A stretch of DNA of 64,000 nucleotides from Chryseotalea sanaruensis (lineage in GTDB: Bacteria > Bacteroidota > Bacteroidia > Cytophagales > Cyclobacteriaceae): NCBI RefSeq assembly GCF_003990915.1, contig NZ_BHXQ01000008.1, forward strand, positions 177,959 to 241,958. Reading direction: 5' to 3'. Of the stretch, positions 51,173 to 59,290 are shown piece by piece. The notes under the pieces were generated by a model that worked only from the letters and a program-made list of their open reading frames with translations, did not search any database and was not told where the DNA came from. The position numbers and the translations under genes are program-made. Position 1 is the first letter of the stretch; each line of letters starts with the position of its first letter.

Positions 51173-52066
51173 TTAAGCAGTTATTGTATTTTTTGGTTTA
51201 ACAGTTGTGCTCTTTGTTTCTATTCCTTCTAAAATTCTTCTGATGTTATTTGCCTCAGTCATGGTTTTATGCAATTGTACTGAATCTCTTTTCAGTAAAT
51301 GATATTGAAAGCGTTGCAAGTGAATAATATATTCCTGCAAAGCCTGACTTAAATATTCCATGTTTTGTTCAAAGATGGGTGCCCACATATCAGGAGAACT
51401 CTTTGCCAAGCGAACAGTAGAGGCAAAACCACTACCTGCCAGCATGGCAATATTCTTTTCGTCCTTTTCAATGTCCAGCACTGTGTGTCCTAACAAAAAA
51501 GCGCTTACGTGCGAAAGGTGTGATACATAAGCCACATGTTTATCATGTTCATCTGCTTCCATAAAAATTGTATTCATGCCTAAAGCATCAAATACCTGCA
51601 TGGCTTTATTCATGGCCTGCTCAGAAGACTTATTCCCTTCGCAAATAATATTAGTCTTACCCTCAAACAAGCCTGAGAAAGCTGCTGAAGGTCCAGAGTT
51701 TTCAGTACCAGCAATGGGATGGGCAGCTACAAACTGATTTCGTCTGCTGTGAGATTGTACTGCTTTGCAAATACTTCCTTTAGTTGATCCCGCATCAATT
51801 ACAATAGTTTTATCTGAAATTAAATCTAATACACGAGGCAGCAATCGCGTAAGTACATTCACCGGTATAGCCAGTATCACTACATCGGTGTCCACTAACA
51901 TTCCTTCCAGGTGACCTATCCTATCAACCAAATTTAATCGCAATGCTTCGTTAGCATTTGCTTGGTTGGCATCTACTCCGCAAAGCATCGATGCAACTCC
52001 TGCTTTGCGAAGATCAATCGCAATAGATCCTCCTATTAATCCTAACCCTATAATTGTAGTCCTCAT
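51173..52066 (-). CDS. tyrA: Prephenate dehydrogenase
   Basis: A 297-residue NAD(P)-dependent enzyme that converts prephenate to 4-hydroxyphenylpyruvate. The Rossmann motif GLGLIGGSIA is at 7-16. The catalytic His lies in AAHPIAGTENSGPSAA (near 127), and FMEADEHDKHVAYVSHLSHV follows. There is no chorismate mutase or ACT domain fused, consistent with those activities being on the DAHP synthase and PheA proteins. Its ATG overlaps the aminotransferase stop by four bases (ATGA), and the DAHP synthase gene follows after 13 bp. Confidence 0.94.
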   Translation of the reverse strand: MRTTIIGLGLIGGSIAIDLRKAGVASMLCGVDANQANANEALRLNLVDRIGHLEGMLVDTDVVILAIPVNVLTRLLPRVLDLISDKTIVIDAGSTKGSICKAVQSHSRRNQFVAAHPIAGTENSGPSAAFSGLFEGKTNIICEGNKSSEQAMNKAMQVFDALGMNTIFMEADEHDKHVAYVSHLSHVSAFLLGHTVLDIEKDEKNIAMLAGSGFASTVRLAKSSPDMWAPIFEQNMEYLSQALQEYIIHLQRFQYHLLKRDSVQLHKTMTEANNIRRILEGIETKSTTVKPKNTITA

Positions 52067-53259
52067 ATAACTGCCGTTAAAACTTTCTCAACTGATTTAT
52101 CTTGCTGAAAAAGCTGAATCCTAGTCAATGCTTCTTTCAATTTTTCCTCTGTAGCACAAAGTGATATTCTAATGAAGCGTTCACCGTTCGATCCAAAAAT
52201 AAATCCAGGTGTAATAAATACTTTGGCTTCATAAAGTATCTTGTCTACAAATGCCTCTACCCCATGAACTGTGTTAGGCACTTTTGCCCAAACAAACAAT
52301 CCTGATTGATTTGAAGAGAATGCACATCCAAGCTGCTTTAATATTTGTTCTGCAAGCACTTTACGTTTCGCGTAGGTTGCATTGAGTTGTTTAAACCAAT
52401 CATCTCCCAGGCGTAGCGCTTCAGCAGCGGCTAATTGCAGTGGCAAAAACATGCCAGAGTCCATATTGCTTTTAACACGAAGTACAGCATCGATATAAGT
52501 TTGTTTACCTGCTACCCAGCCTATGCGCCAACCGGCCATATTATGCGATTTACTAATTGAGTTCAACTCCAGTACAACTTCTTCTGCACCCGGCATAGAC
52601 AAAATGCTAAAGGGCTCATCATTCAGTATTAAGCTGTATGGGTTATCATTTATCAATAAGAAATTTTTCTCCTTTGCTAAGGCGACCAACTCAATAATAT
52701 CTTCACGCATGGCCCTGGTACCGGTAGGCATGTGTGGGTAGTTAAGCCACATTAGTTTTACTTTAGATAAATCGCGCTGACGTAGTGTTCCGATATCGAT
52801 TCGCCAGTCATTGGCTTCATCTAAATCATAGCTTACCAATTTTGCTCCAACCAATTTTGAAACTGAAGAATATGTGGGGTATCCGGGGTTAGGGATCAAT
52901 ATTTCATCTCCCTCATTTACAAAAGCCATACTCACATGCATTATTCCTTCCTTCGAACCCATCAGTGGCAATATCTCTGTCTCTGCATTTAAGGTAACAC
53001 CATACATACGCTCGTGAAAAGCAGCTATAGCCTGCCGTAAAACAGGCGCACCCTTGTAATTTTGATAACCATGGTTTGAAGCATTCTCCGCAGCCTTTGT
53101 TAAGGCTGCAATCACTGCTGGTGCAGGAGGCATATCCGGACTACCAATACCTAAATTGATAATCGGGAAATTCACAGAATCCAAACTTCTTACTTCTGCG
53201 AGTTTTTTGCTGAAATAGTACTCCTCAACTTGTTCAATTCGTTTAGCGCTTGCAATCAT
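52063..53259 (-). CDS. PLP-dependent aminotransferase (class I/II) of aromatic operon
   Basis: A 398-residue fold-type I aminotransferase from the ATG at 53259; a longer frame upstream would overlap pheA by 44 bases and is rejected. The PLP lysine is in SISKSHNMAGWRIGW (near 230). Other family motifs are INLGIGSPDMPP, EILPLMGSKEGIMH and NPGYPTYSSV. In this operon it most likely transaminates phenylpyruvate and 4-hydroxyphenylpyruvate to Phe and Tyr. It lies four bases after the pheA stop, and its end overlaps tyrA by four bases, so translation is coupled. Confidence 0.92.
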   Translation of the reverse strand: MIASAKRIEQVEEYYFSKKLAEVRSLDSVNFPIINLGIGSPDMPPAPAVIAALTKAAENASNHGYQNYKGAPVLRQAIAAFHERMYGVTLNAETEILPLMGSKEGIMHVSMAFVNEGDEILIPNPGYPTYSSVSKLVGAKLVSYDLDEANDWRIDIGTLRQRDLSKVKLMWLNYPHMPTGTRAMREDIIELVALAKEKNFLLINDNPYSLILNDEPFSILSMPGAEEVVLELNSISKSHNMAGWRIGWVAGKQTYIDAVLRVKSNMDSGMFLPLQLAAAEALRLGDDWFKQLNATYAKRKVLAEQILKQLGCAFSSNQSGLFVWAKVPNTVHGVEAFVDKILYEAKVFITPGFIFGSNGERFIRISLCATEEKLKEALTRIQLFQQDKSVEKVLTAVI

Positions 53260-53263
53260 ATGA

Positions 53264-54106
53264 TTAATTAATTTCAATCTTCCCTTTTTTGTACTCTCCC
53301 AACACATTCAGGTTCCCCACATGTTTCGATACCTGCTTGATACTCTTTTCAAATCCACTTCTGTCTCTCCATTCCACATCAACATGAAATAAATACTCTT
53401 GTGGCCGGCCTATAATTGGAATCGATTGTATCTTTGTAAGGTTGAGTTGATTCTTTTTAAAATTTGTTAAGATATCTGCCAAACTTCCTATTGAATGAGA
53501 AACCTCAAAATAAAGTGAAGCCTTATTACCCAACTCTGCTACTGGCTGTTTGCGTGTAAGCACGAGAAATCTCGTGAAGTTTTTCTTATGCGTTTCTATT
53601 CTGCGTTTCAAAATCTGAAGCCCAAATTTTTTAGCTGCAAATTCATTGGCAATGGCAGCAACATTTTTGCGTTGCAGTTCCATTACATGTCTGGCGGATA
53701 AGGCTGTATCTTCACTCTCTACAATTGTTACATTGTTTAAGCTATGAAGGAATTCCGAGCATTGCCTGATCGCCATCGGGTGCGACTCAATCAATGTCAG
53801 ATCAGTTAATTCAACACCTGGTAATGCCAACAAATGCATGTGGATAGGCACGTACAACTCCCCCACTATGCTAAAGTGATATTCCTGGAGCAGAAAGTAG
53901 TTGGGTAGTATGCTGCCAGCGATCGAATTCTCAATGGCCATCACAGCAAAATCCGTCTCCTCCTTTTTCAAGCTTTCACATAAGGCATGAAAGGATAGAC
54001 ACTCAACTGTCTTAATACCTTTACCAAAATAGGTATGCGCAGCCACCTCATGAAAGCAGGTGGCAATTCCCTGTATCGCAACGCTTATTTCTTTAATTCG
54101 CTTCAT
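53264..54106 (-). CDS. pheA: Prephenate dehydratase
   Basis: A 280-residue enzyme making phenylpyruvate from prephenate. The start is the ATG at 54106 (MKRIKEISVAIQG); a TTG 21 bases upstream lies next to the attenuator T-tract and is rejected. The dehydratase domain covers ~1-180 (VAIQGIATCFHEVAAHTYFG, CESLKKEETDFAVMAIENSIAGSI, and KKNFTRFLVL for the conserved TRF). A C-terminal ACT domain follows (ASLYFEVSHSIGSLADILTNF, RPQEYLFHVDVEW), where Phe feedback would act. It is the first gene of the aromatic operon and is preceded by a leader ORF with a terminator. Confidence 0.95.
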   Translation of the reverse strand: MKRIKEISVAIQGIATCFHEVAAHTYFGKGIKTVECLSFHALCESLKKEETDFAVMAIENSIAGSILPNYFLLQEYHFSIVGELYVPIHMHLLALPGVELTDLTLIESHPMAIRQCSEFLHSLNNVTIVESEDTALSARHVMELQRKNVAAIANEFAAKKFGLQILKRRIETHKKNFTRFLVLTRKQPVAELGNKASLYFEVSHSIGSLADILTNFKKNQLNLTKIQSIPIIGRPQEYLFHVDVEWRDRSGFEKSIKQVSKHVGNLNVLGEYKKGKIEIN

Positions 54107-54120
54107 CTCAAAATCATATA

Positions 54121-54153
54121 AAAACAAAAAGTCCCGGTTTTGCCGGGACTTTT
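54121..54153 (-). terminator. Attenuator terminator before pheA
   Basis: On the minus strand an 11-bp stem (AAAAGTCCCGG with CCGGGACTTTT, 5-nt loop) is followed by TTTTTGTTTTT. The T-tract ends 15 bases before the pheA ATG. An intrinsic terminator in this position makes sense only as an attenuator. Its 5' arm (AGTCCCG) is also complementary to CGGGACT in the leader ORF. Confidence 0.93.
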
Positions 54154-54202
54154 CCTGAGTTGTTAATTGTATCTTTAAGATTATACAAATATTACCCTAT
54201 CA
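54150..54202 (-). promoter_or_regulatory. Antiterminator pairing segments of the Phe/Tyr attenuator
   Basis: The transcript segment CGGGACU (minus strand, 54208 to 54202) is complementary to AGUCCCG (54150 to 54144), the 5' arm of the terminator. The two pairings are mutually exclusive: this 7-bp helix against the 11-bp terminator. No extra leader stem was required. Confidence 0.8.
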
Positions 54203-54257
54203 GTCCCGAAGAGGAGCGATAAAAAAAGTAATAAAAGTAAAATCGATTGTTTTTCAT
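54192..54257 (-). CDS. Phe/Tyr leader peptide (ribosome-mediated attenuator)
   Basis: An ATG at 54257 gives a 21-residue peptide ending in TAA at 54192. After a basic start (MKNNR) there are eight aromatic codons in a row, FYFYYFFY (four Phe, four Tyr), then RSSSGLIG. The segment CGGGACT (54202-54208 on the plus strand AGTCCCG), 8 to 14 bases before the stop, equals the terminator's 3' arm and can pair with its 5' arm as an antiterminator. A ribosome stalled at aromatic codons would leave it free; one reaching the stop would cover it and allow termination. The peptide itself is not expected to have a function. Confidence 0.92.
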   Translation of the reverse strand: MKNNRFYFYYFFYRSSSGLIG

Positions 54258-54371
54258 AAGTATGCACGCAATAAGCGCCATCCGATTAATAATTCCAAAC
54301 ACTCATTGAAAAATATTTTAACTAATAAGCGTTAGTCTGACTAAAATCAATTGCGATACCCCGCCCGCAGC

Positions 54372-54379
54372 CTTACCTT
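54372..54379 (+). promoter_or_regulatory. Possible promoter of the small lipoprotein gene
   Basis: The TTACCTTTAC region contains TAccTTTA, one mismatch from TAnnTTTG, with ATTGCG about 20 bp upstream as a weak -33. It is a plausible start for the gene at 54477, with a leader of ~90 bases. Confidence 0.35.
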
Positions 54380-54476
54380 TACAAGAAAAACGATATGAAA
54401 TGGCTACTTCAATTCTTTGCACTTTGAATCATCATGTAAGCCATTCCATAAGACCTTAAACAAAAACTATAGACAT

Positions 54477-54908
54477 ATGAAACACTTGTTTTTTTTCTTC
54501 GCAGTCTCTGTTTTAATTGTAAACCAGGGTTGTAATAACAAGGCAGAACATGATCATCATGAAACTGAAGTTTCCTCAGATGCAAACGGTGCACTTTATG
54601 ATGAGGTAATGAAAATTCATGATGAGGTAATGCCCAAAATGAACGACCTCTATAAAACGAAAGAAGCGTTAAAAAAGCAGATTGCGGACACGCCAAACAT
54701 TACTGAAGAAAAGCGTAAGGAATTGGAGGATAAGATCAGTAAAATTGAAGCCGCCAGCAAAAGTATGATGGTTTGGATGAGAGAATTTAACCCGCCAGCT
54801 GACAGTTTGGGTGACGTAGTTGTAAAAGAATACCTTGAAGACCAGTTAGAAACGGTAAAAAAAGTTAAAGAGAATATTCTTGAAGTAATGCCCGCTGAAA
54901 AAAATTAG
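54477..54908 (+). CDS. Small His/Asp-rich lipoprotein
   Basis: About 143 residues from the ATG at 54477 (MKHLFFFFAVSVLIVNQGC, lipobox NQGC, Cys19). The mature N-terminus is charged (NNKAEHDHHETEVSSD), with a His/Asp cluster that could bind metal, followed by a long helix with heptad character (YDEVMKIHDEVMPKMNDLYKTKEALKKQI to VKKVKENILEVMPAEKN). I recognise no named family. A longer ORF from 54417 would lack a signal peptide, so the downstream ATG is chosen. It ends at a good terminator and is divergent from the aromatic leader. Confidence 0.75.
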   Translation: MKHLFFFFAVSVLIVNQGCNNKAEHDHHETEVSSDANGALYDEVMKIHDEVMPKMNDLYKTKEALKKQIADTPNITEEKRKELEDKISKIEAASKSMMVWMREFNPPADSLGDVVVKEYLEDQLETVKKVKENILEVMPAEKN

Positions 54909-54931
54909 TAATATTAATCGATGATAACTTA

Positions 54932-54958
54932 ACAGCCCTTTCGGGCTGTTTTTGTTTG
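54932..54958 (+). terminator. Intrinsic terminator after small lipoprotein gene
   Basis: A stem of 7 bp (ACAGCCC/GGGCTGT) with TTTC loop is followed by T5 and GTTT. It lies 24 bp after the stop at 54908. Confidence 0.85.
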
Positions 54959-54971
54959 CATTCGTTTGCAT

Positions 54972-54979
54972 TACCTTTG
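54972..54979 (+). promoter_or_regulatory. Bacteroidota -7 box before gcvT
   Basis: TACCTTTG is an exact TAnnTTTG match 12 bp before the ATG, with TTTG ~16 bp upstream as a -33 candidate. The leader would be only a few bases. Confidence 0.5.
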
Positions 54980-54991
54980 CAACCTTATTAA

Positions 54992-56080
54992 ATGACTATG
55001 GAAATTAAGAATATACCCCTTAACGATTTACACACTCAACTTGGTGGCAAAATGGTGCCTTTTGCGGGCTACAACATGCCTGTGCGTTATTCTTCTGATA
55101 TTGAAGAACACATGGCTGTACGCAATAGTGTGGGTGTCTTTGATGTCTCTCACATGGGGGAGTTCACTCTAAAAGGCCCAAATGCATTGGATCTCATTCA
55201 GCGTGTAACCAGCAATGATGCCTCAAAGCTTATTGATGGTCAGGCGCAATATTCTTGTCTTCCTAACGAAACAGGAGGCATCATCGATGACTTGATCGTT
55301 TATAAAATAAAAGACAACGATTACCTACTGGTAGTTAACGCTTCCAATATTGATAAAGACTGGAATTGGATAAGTAAATTCAATACAAAAGGCGCTGAGA
55401 TGAAAAACATCTCGGATGACATCTGCCTATTTGCTGTGCAAGGTCCTAAAGGAGTGGCTACACTACAAAAATTAACAAGCACCGATTTAAGTACCATTAA
55501 ATACTATCACTTTACTATTGGTGAATTAGCGGGCGTAAAAGATGTTATTCTATCCAACACAGGCTATACAGGTGCAGGTGGCTTTGAAGTGTATGTGCAT
55601 AAATCCTCAGCAGAATTAATCTGGAAAAAAATATTTGAAGCCGGTGCAGAATTCAATATCAAACCCATTGGACTTGGTGCGAGAGATACCCTACGTCTCG
55701 AAATGGGCTTCTGCTTGTACGGAAATGATATCGATGATACGACATCACCTATTGAAGCAGGCCTTGGCTGGATTACTAAATTCACCAAAGACTTTACAAA
55801 CTCAGCCGCCATTAAGCAACAAAAAGAAGCTGGTGTAAAACGTAAACTGGTTGGCTTTAAAATGATAGATAAGGGTATTCCACGCCACGATTATCCCATT
55901 AAAGATGCTGCTGGAAATATTATAGGAAAAGTTACTTCTGGTACACAATCACCGATGCTAAGCATTGGTATTGGTTTGGGTTATGTAACAACAGAAAACG
56001 CAAGTCCGGGAACAGATATATTTATAGAAGTACGTGGAAAGGCGTTAAAAGCACAGGTGCAAAAACTTCCTCTTGTCTAA
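54992..56080 (+). CDS. gcvT: Glycine cleavage system T protein (aminomethyltransferase)
   Basis: A 362-residue enzyme that takes the aminomethyl group from GcvH and makes methylenetetrahydrofolate and ammonia. Characteristic segments are VPFAGYNMPVRYSSDIEEHMAVRNSVGVFDVSHMGEF at the N-terminus, GGIIDDLIVYKI, SNTGYTGAGGFEVYVH and GLGARDTLRLEMGFCLYGNDID. The length is standard. Its partner gcvH lies ~44 kb away. A TACCTTTG box just upstream gives it its own promoter. The next gene (GxxExxY) follows after 44 bp and is probably inserted. Confidence 0.97.
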   Translation: MTMEIKNIPLNDLHTQLGGKMVPFAGYNMPVRYSSDIEEHMAVRNSVGVFDVSHMGEFTLKGPNALDLIQRVTSNDASKLIDGQAQYSCLPNETGGIIDDLIVYKIKDNDYLLVVNASNIDKDWNWISKFNTKGAEMKNISDDICLFAVQGPKGVATLQKLTSTDLSTIKYYHFTIGELAGVKDVILSNTGYTGAGGFEVYVHKSSAELIWKKIFEAGAEFNIKPIGLGARDTLRLEMGFCLYGNDIDDTTSPIEAGLGWITKFTKDFTNSAAIKQQKEAGVKRKLVGFKMIDKGIPRHDYPIKDAAGNIIGKVTSGTQSPMLSIGIGLGYVTTENASPGTDIFIEVRGKALKAQVQKLPLV

Positions 56081-56102
56081 ACTTTGATTTATTTGACTGG
56101 TG

Positions 56103-56544
56103 TGATTTTCATGATTTACGAATAATGATTAAGTCCGAGTATAAATACTCTGATTTGACAGGGAAGATCATTGGATGTGCTATGGAGGTACATAAGGAAC
56201 TTGGTAATGGGTTTCAAGAAGTACTTTATCAACGCGCTTTAGCAAATGACTTTGAAATGCAGCAAATTGGATTTGCCCAAGAATTTGAAATGCAAGTCCA
56301 CTATAAACAAAAGCATATTGGAACGAGAAGAGTAGATTTCCTTGTTGAAAATATAATAAGTGTTGAGTTAAAAGCAGTTACTAACCTTGAGCCAGTTCAC
56401 CTGAACCAAGCATTAAATTACTTGGAGGCCTACAACTTGAAAGTCGGCCTACTTATCAACTTTGGCAAACCTAGCCTTGAATTCCACAGATTGCATAACA
56501 AGAAATTCACTCCATCAGTAAAATCAGATTAATCATAAAAATCA
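56103..56544. repeat. Inverted repeats bracketing the GxxExxY gene
   Basis: TGATTTTCATGATT (56103-56116) and AATCATAAAAATCA (56531-56544) are inverted copies matching at 13 of 14 positions. They lie on the two sides of one gene, just after gcvT and at the start of comB. Sequence around the left copy (ATTTGACTGG and similar) resembles a dispersed family of AATCATGAAAATCA motifs in Bacteroidota. Confidence 0.55.
56125..56532 (+). CDS. GxxExxY family protein (PD-(D/E)XK-like fold)
   Basis: A 135-residue protein of the GxxExxY family, with the motif in LGNGFQEVLYQRAL (G28-Q-E-V-L-Y spacing) and RRVDFLVENIISVELKAVTNLEPVHLNQALNYLEAYNLKVGLLINFG. The VDFLV...ELKA pattern is the D-x15-ExK part of a PD-(D/E)XK nuclease fold. 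The family is often seen scattered in many copies, suggesting mobility, but its activity is not established. It is bracketed by inverted repeats and sits between gcvT and comB, which do not seem related to it. Confidence 0.85.
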   Translation: MIKSEYKYSDLTGKIIGCAMEVHKELGNGFQEVLYQRALANDFEMQQIGFAQEFEMQVHYKQKHIGTRRVDFLVENIISVELKAVTNLEPVHLNQALNYLEAYNLKVGLLINFGKPSLEFHRLHNKKFTPSVKSD

Positions 56545-57257
56545 TGATAAAGACAATTGACGTTTGCCTGAGTCCGGATCTCATGCATCTTTATACAGTA
56601 AGCGATAAAACGGTTGTTGTAGTCGATATTTTACGCGCCACCTCTTGCATGACTACGGCTTTTGCCCATGGCATCAATACCATTAAGCCTTTCGCCAAAC
56701 TGGATGATTGTCTGGCAATGAAGTCACATGGCTATTTTACAGCATGTGAACGCGATGGAAAAAAAGTAGAAGGTGTTGACTTAGGTAATTCTCCCTTTGA
56801 ATACATGGATGAAAATCTTAAGGGACAAAATATAGCCTTCACCACCACAAATGGCACACAAGCCATTGCGAAAGCGGATGGTGCTAAGGAAATCATTATC
56901 GGCTCATTTCTAAATCTCTCTACTGTTGCCAATTATTTACGTGGGAGTGAAAACAATGTCTTAGTTGTTTGTGCTGGCTGGAAAGGAAAAGTAAACCTGG
57001 AGGATACACTTTTTGCAGGTGCGCTTGTTGAACTATTAAAAGACAATATAGAACCCGATTGTGATACTCCGTTAATGGCACAACATCTTTACAATCAGGC
57101 CAAACATGACATGGTCGGCTTTTTGCAAAACTCGAGTCATGTGAAGCGACTGGCAAGGCTTAACATACACAAGGATATTGCCTTCTGCCTTACGCCTGAT
57201 CAATACAATGTACTTCCCATATTACAAAACGGACTACTAAAGCCTTTTCAGCGTTAA
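56544..57257 (+). CDS. comB: 2-phosphosulfolactate phosphatase family protein
   Basis: A 237-residue ComB-type phosphatase. Motifs include VVVDILRATSCMTTAF, GVDLGNSPFEYMDENLKGQNIAFTTTNGTQAI and VVCAGWKGKVNLEDTLFAGALVEL. The known reaction makes sulfolactate in methanogen coenzyme M synthesis. Many Bacteroidota have this gene although they lack coenzyme M; a link to sulfolactate or to sulfonolipids is possible but unproven. Its ATG lies at the edge of the right inverted repeat, only 11 bp after the preceding stop, so a repeat insertion may have changed its leader. Confidence 0.9.
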   Translation: MIKTIDVCLSPDLMHLYTVSDKTVVVVDILRATSCMTTAFAHGINTIKPFAKLDDCLAMKSHGYFTACERDGKKVEGVDLGNSPFEYMDENLKGQNIAFTTTNGTQAIAKADGAKEIIIGSFLNLSTVANYLRGSENNVLVVCAGWKGKVNLEDTLFAGALVELLKDNIEPDCDTPLMAQHLYNQAKHDMVGFLQNSSHVKRLARLNIHKDIAFCLTPDQYNVLPILQNGLLKPFQR

Positions 57258-57336
57258 ATCTCCCATAAAAGTATTCGGTATTGATCAGTCTGTTTAGCGA
57301 TTAATTACTATGTCGTTAATGAAATCATAGAAATAC

Positions 57337-57364
57337 CTATATTCAGGTTCTTGAATATAGTTTT
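57337..57364 (+). terminator. AT-rich terminator after comB
   Basis: A perfect 9-bp stem (CTATATTCA/TGAATATAG) with a 6-nt loop is followed by TTTT. It is A/T-rich, so the strength is uncertain. Confidence 0.45.
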
Positions 57365-57405
57365 ATAGAATCTTGATCAGATCATCCACTTCTGAATACT
57401 TTGCT

Positions 57406-59256
57406 ATGCGATTATCAAAATACTTATTCGTGTCTTTCCTTTTTGTCACACTGAAATCTTGTTCACCTGCCGAGCCTGACTCTTTTACGCAGCCTCCAGC
57501 CTGGGCGAAAGATGCGGTCTGGTATCAGATTTTTGCTGAACGTTTTCATAATGGAGACACTACCAATGATCAAAAACCAGTGGATATGGCCACACCCTAT
57601 CTCAATAGTTATCCACCCGAAGGTTGGCGTACCAGCGATTGGACTAGTGACTGGTATGCGCAGGAGGATTGGGCAAAACAGCCCGGTAAAAATTTCAACG
57701 AACAACTTCAGTACAGAAGATATGGTGGAGATTTACAAGGCGTATTAGTAAAGCTAGATTATTTGCAAGAACTGGGCATCAATGCCATCTTCTTTAATCC
57801 TCTGAATGATGCTTCATCTTTACATAAATACGATGCACGAAATTACCATCACATTGATGTAAACTTTGGCCCAGATCCCGAAGGAGACAAAGCCGTTATT
57901 GCAAAAGAAAATCCTAATGATCCTGCTACGTGGCAATGGACAGCAGCCGATAAACTTTTTCTGCAAATTGTTGAAGAAGCACACAAACGCAATATCAGAG
58001 TAGTCATGGATTATTCGTGGAATCATACCGGTACTACTTTCTGGGCATGGCAGGACGTTGTGAAAAATCAGGAAAAATCTCAGTTTAAAGATTGGTATAA
58101 CATCACCGCTTTTGATAATCCCGCAACACCTGAAAACGAATTTAAATACGAAGGTTGGTTAAATATTAGCTCATTGCCTGAGATCAAAAAAGTAAACATA
58201 ACTACAGAGCGAATAATTGGAAATCCCTATGAAGGCAACATCAATCAGGGTGCAAAAGATCACATCCTGGCAGTAACAAAACGCTGGCTTTCCCCTGATG
58301 GCGATACAAGCAAAGGCATTGATGGATTCCGTTTGGACGTTGCAGACCACGTGGGTTTAGGATTCTGGCGAGATTATAGAAAACTTGTCAGAGTTATTCA
58401 GCCAAATGCCTATTTGGTTGGTGAGATATGGTTTCAAAAATGGCCAGATCAATTAATGGATCCTGCCCCTTACACCCAAGGTGATGTTTTTGATGCGGTG
58501 ATGTTCTACCAGGTTTATCGTCCTGCGCGTTACTTCTTTGCTAAAACTGACTATCCAATAGATGCCAAACAATTTAAAGACAGTCTCGAGTTTCAATGGA
58601 ATAGATTGAACAAGCCCAATCTATATGCGATGATGAACGTAGCCTCAAGTCATGATGCGCCACGCTTATTATCCGATTTCTATAATGGAAATAAATATAA
58701 GTTCCGTGCCTCTCCGCACGATGATCCAAATTACAAAACAGGAAAACCCGATAAGGAGACTTATGCGCGATTGAGGCTATACCTGATTCACGCTTACACA
58801 TCTATTGGTGCGCCCCACATTTGGAACGGAGAAGAAATGGGTATGTGGGGTGGCGATGATCCCCACCCGAGAAAACCTCTAATGTGGAAAGAATTTACAT
58901 TTAAGCCAGAGCGCAGAAATAATTTCCAGCCAGATAGCTCAGATGAAAAAGATAGCGTTCAATTCAACCAAGAGCATTTTGATTTTTATAAAAAACTAAT
59001 TTCGCTAAGAAAGAATAACTCCGTACTCACCGCAGGAGAAATTGAATTTCTCTTGGCCGAGGGTAAGACGCTCGTCTACAAACGTTTCACTGACACAGAA
59101 GAGATTTTTGTGCTCCTGAATACCGATAACACAGCGCATGAGCTCAGTATTCTTAAACCAGGTACATACACAGATTTACTCACCAATCAACTTGTACAAT
59201 CAGATAAAATCACGATGGATGCATTAAGCGGAATGGTTTTAAAAAGAAATAATTAA
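57406..59256 (+). CDS. GH13 alpha-amylase family lipoprotein
   Basis: A 616-residue glycoside hydrolase from the ATG at 57406 (MRLSKYLFV), with a lipobox near LKSC (Cys19), so it is probably outer-membrane bound. GH13 motifs: WKDAVWYQIFAERFHNG-like region I at ~36-50, nucleophile D311 in DGFRLDVADHV, acid/base E340 in LVGEIW, transition-state stabiliser D417 in SSHDAPR. This resembles cyclomaltodextrinase/neopullulanase-type enzymes that cut alpha-glucans. A TTG start 33 bases upstream would add a non-signal extension and is rejected. No sus genes are adjacent. Confidence 0.92.
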   Translation: MRLSKYLFVSFLFVTLKSCSPAEPDSFTQPPAWAKDAVWYQIFAERFHNGDTTNDQKPVDMATPYLNSYPPEGWRTSDWTSDWYAQEDWAKQPGKNFNEQLQYRRYGGDLQGVLVKLDYLQELGINAIFFNPLNDASSLHKYDARNYHHIDVNFGPDPEGDKAVIAKENPNDPATWQWTAADKLFLQIVEEAHKRNIRVVMDYSWNHTGTTFWAWQDVVKNQEKSQFKDWYNITAFDNPATPENEFKYEGWLNISSLPEIKKVNITTERIIGNPYEGNINQGAKDHILAVTKRWLSPDGDTSKGIDGFRLDVADHVGLGFWRDYRKLVRVIQPNAYLVGEIWFQKWPDQLMDPAPYTQGDVFDAVMFYQVYRPARYFFAKTDYPIDAKQFKDSLEFQWNRLNKPNLYAMMNVASSHDAPRLLSDFYNGNKYKFRASPHDDPNYKTGKPDKETYARLRLYLIHAYTSIGAPHIWNGEEMGMWGGDDPHPRKPLMWKEFTFKPERRNNFQPDSSDEKDSVQFNQEHFDFYKKLISLRKNNSVLTAGEIEFLLAEGKTLVYKRFTDTEEIFVLLNTDNTAHELSILKPGTYTDLLTNQLVQSDKITMDALSGMVLKRNN

Positions 59257-59290
59257 GATCGAAATAGAGATAAATTAAAAGCTGCATCCA

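Noticed and set aside
53260..53307. Longer N-terminus for the aromatic aminotransferase
   Set aside because: It would overlap pheA by 44 bases; the ATG at 53259 starts the conserved sequence and gives a 4-base gap.
54395..54427. Short plus-strand frame MKWLLQFFAL in the divergent leader
   Set aside because: It has only two adjacent Phe codons, no terminator follows before the downstream gene and that gene is not biosynthetic, so it is not an attenuator.
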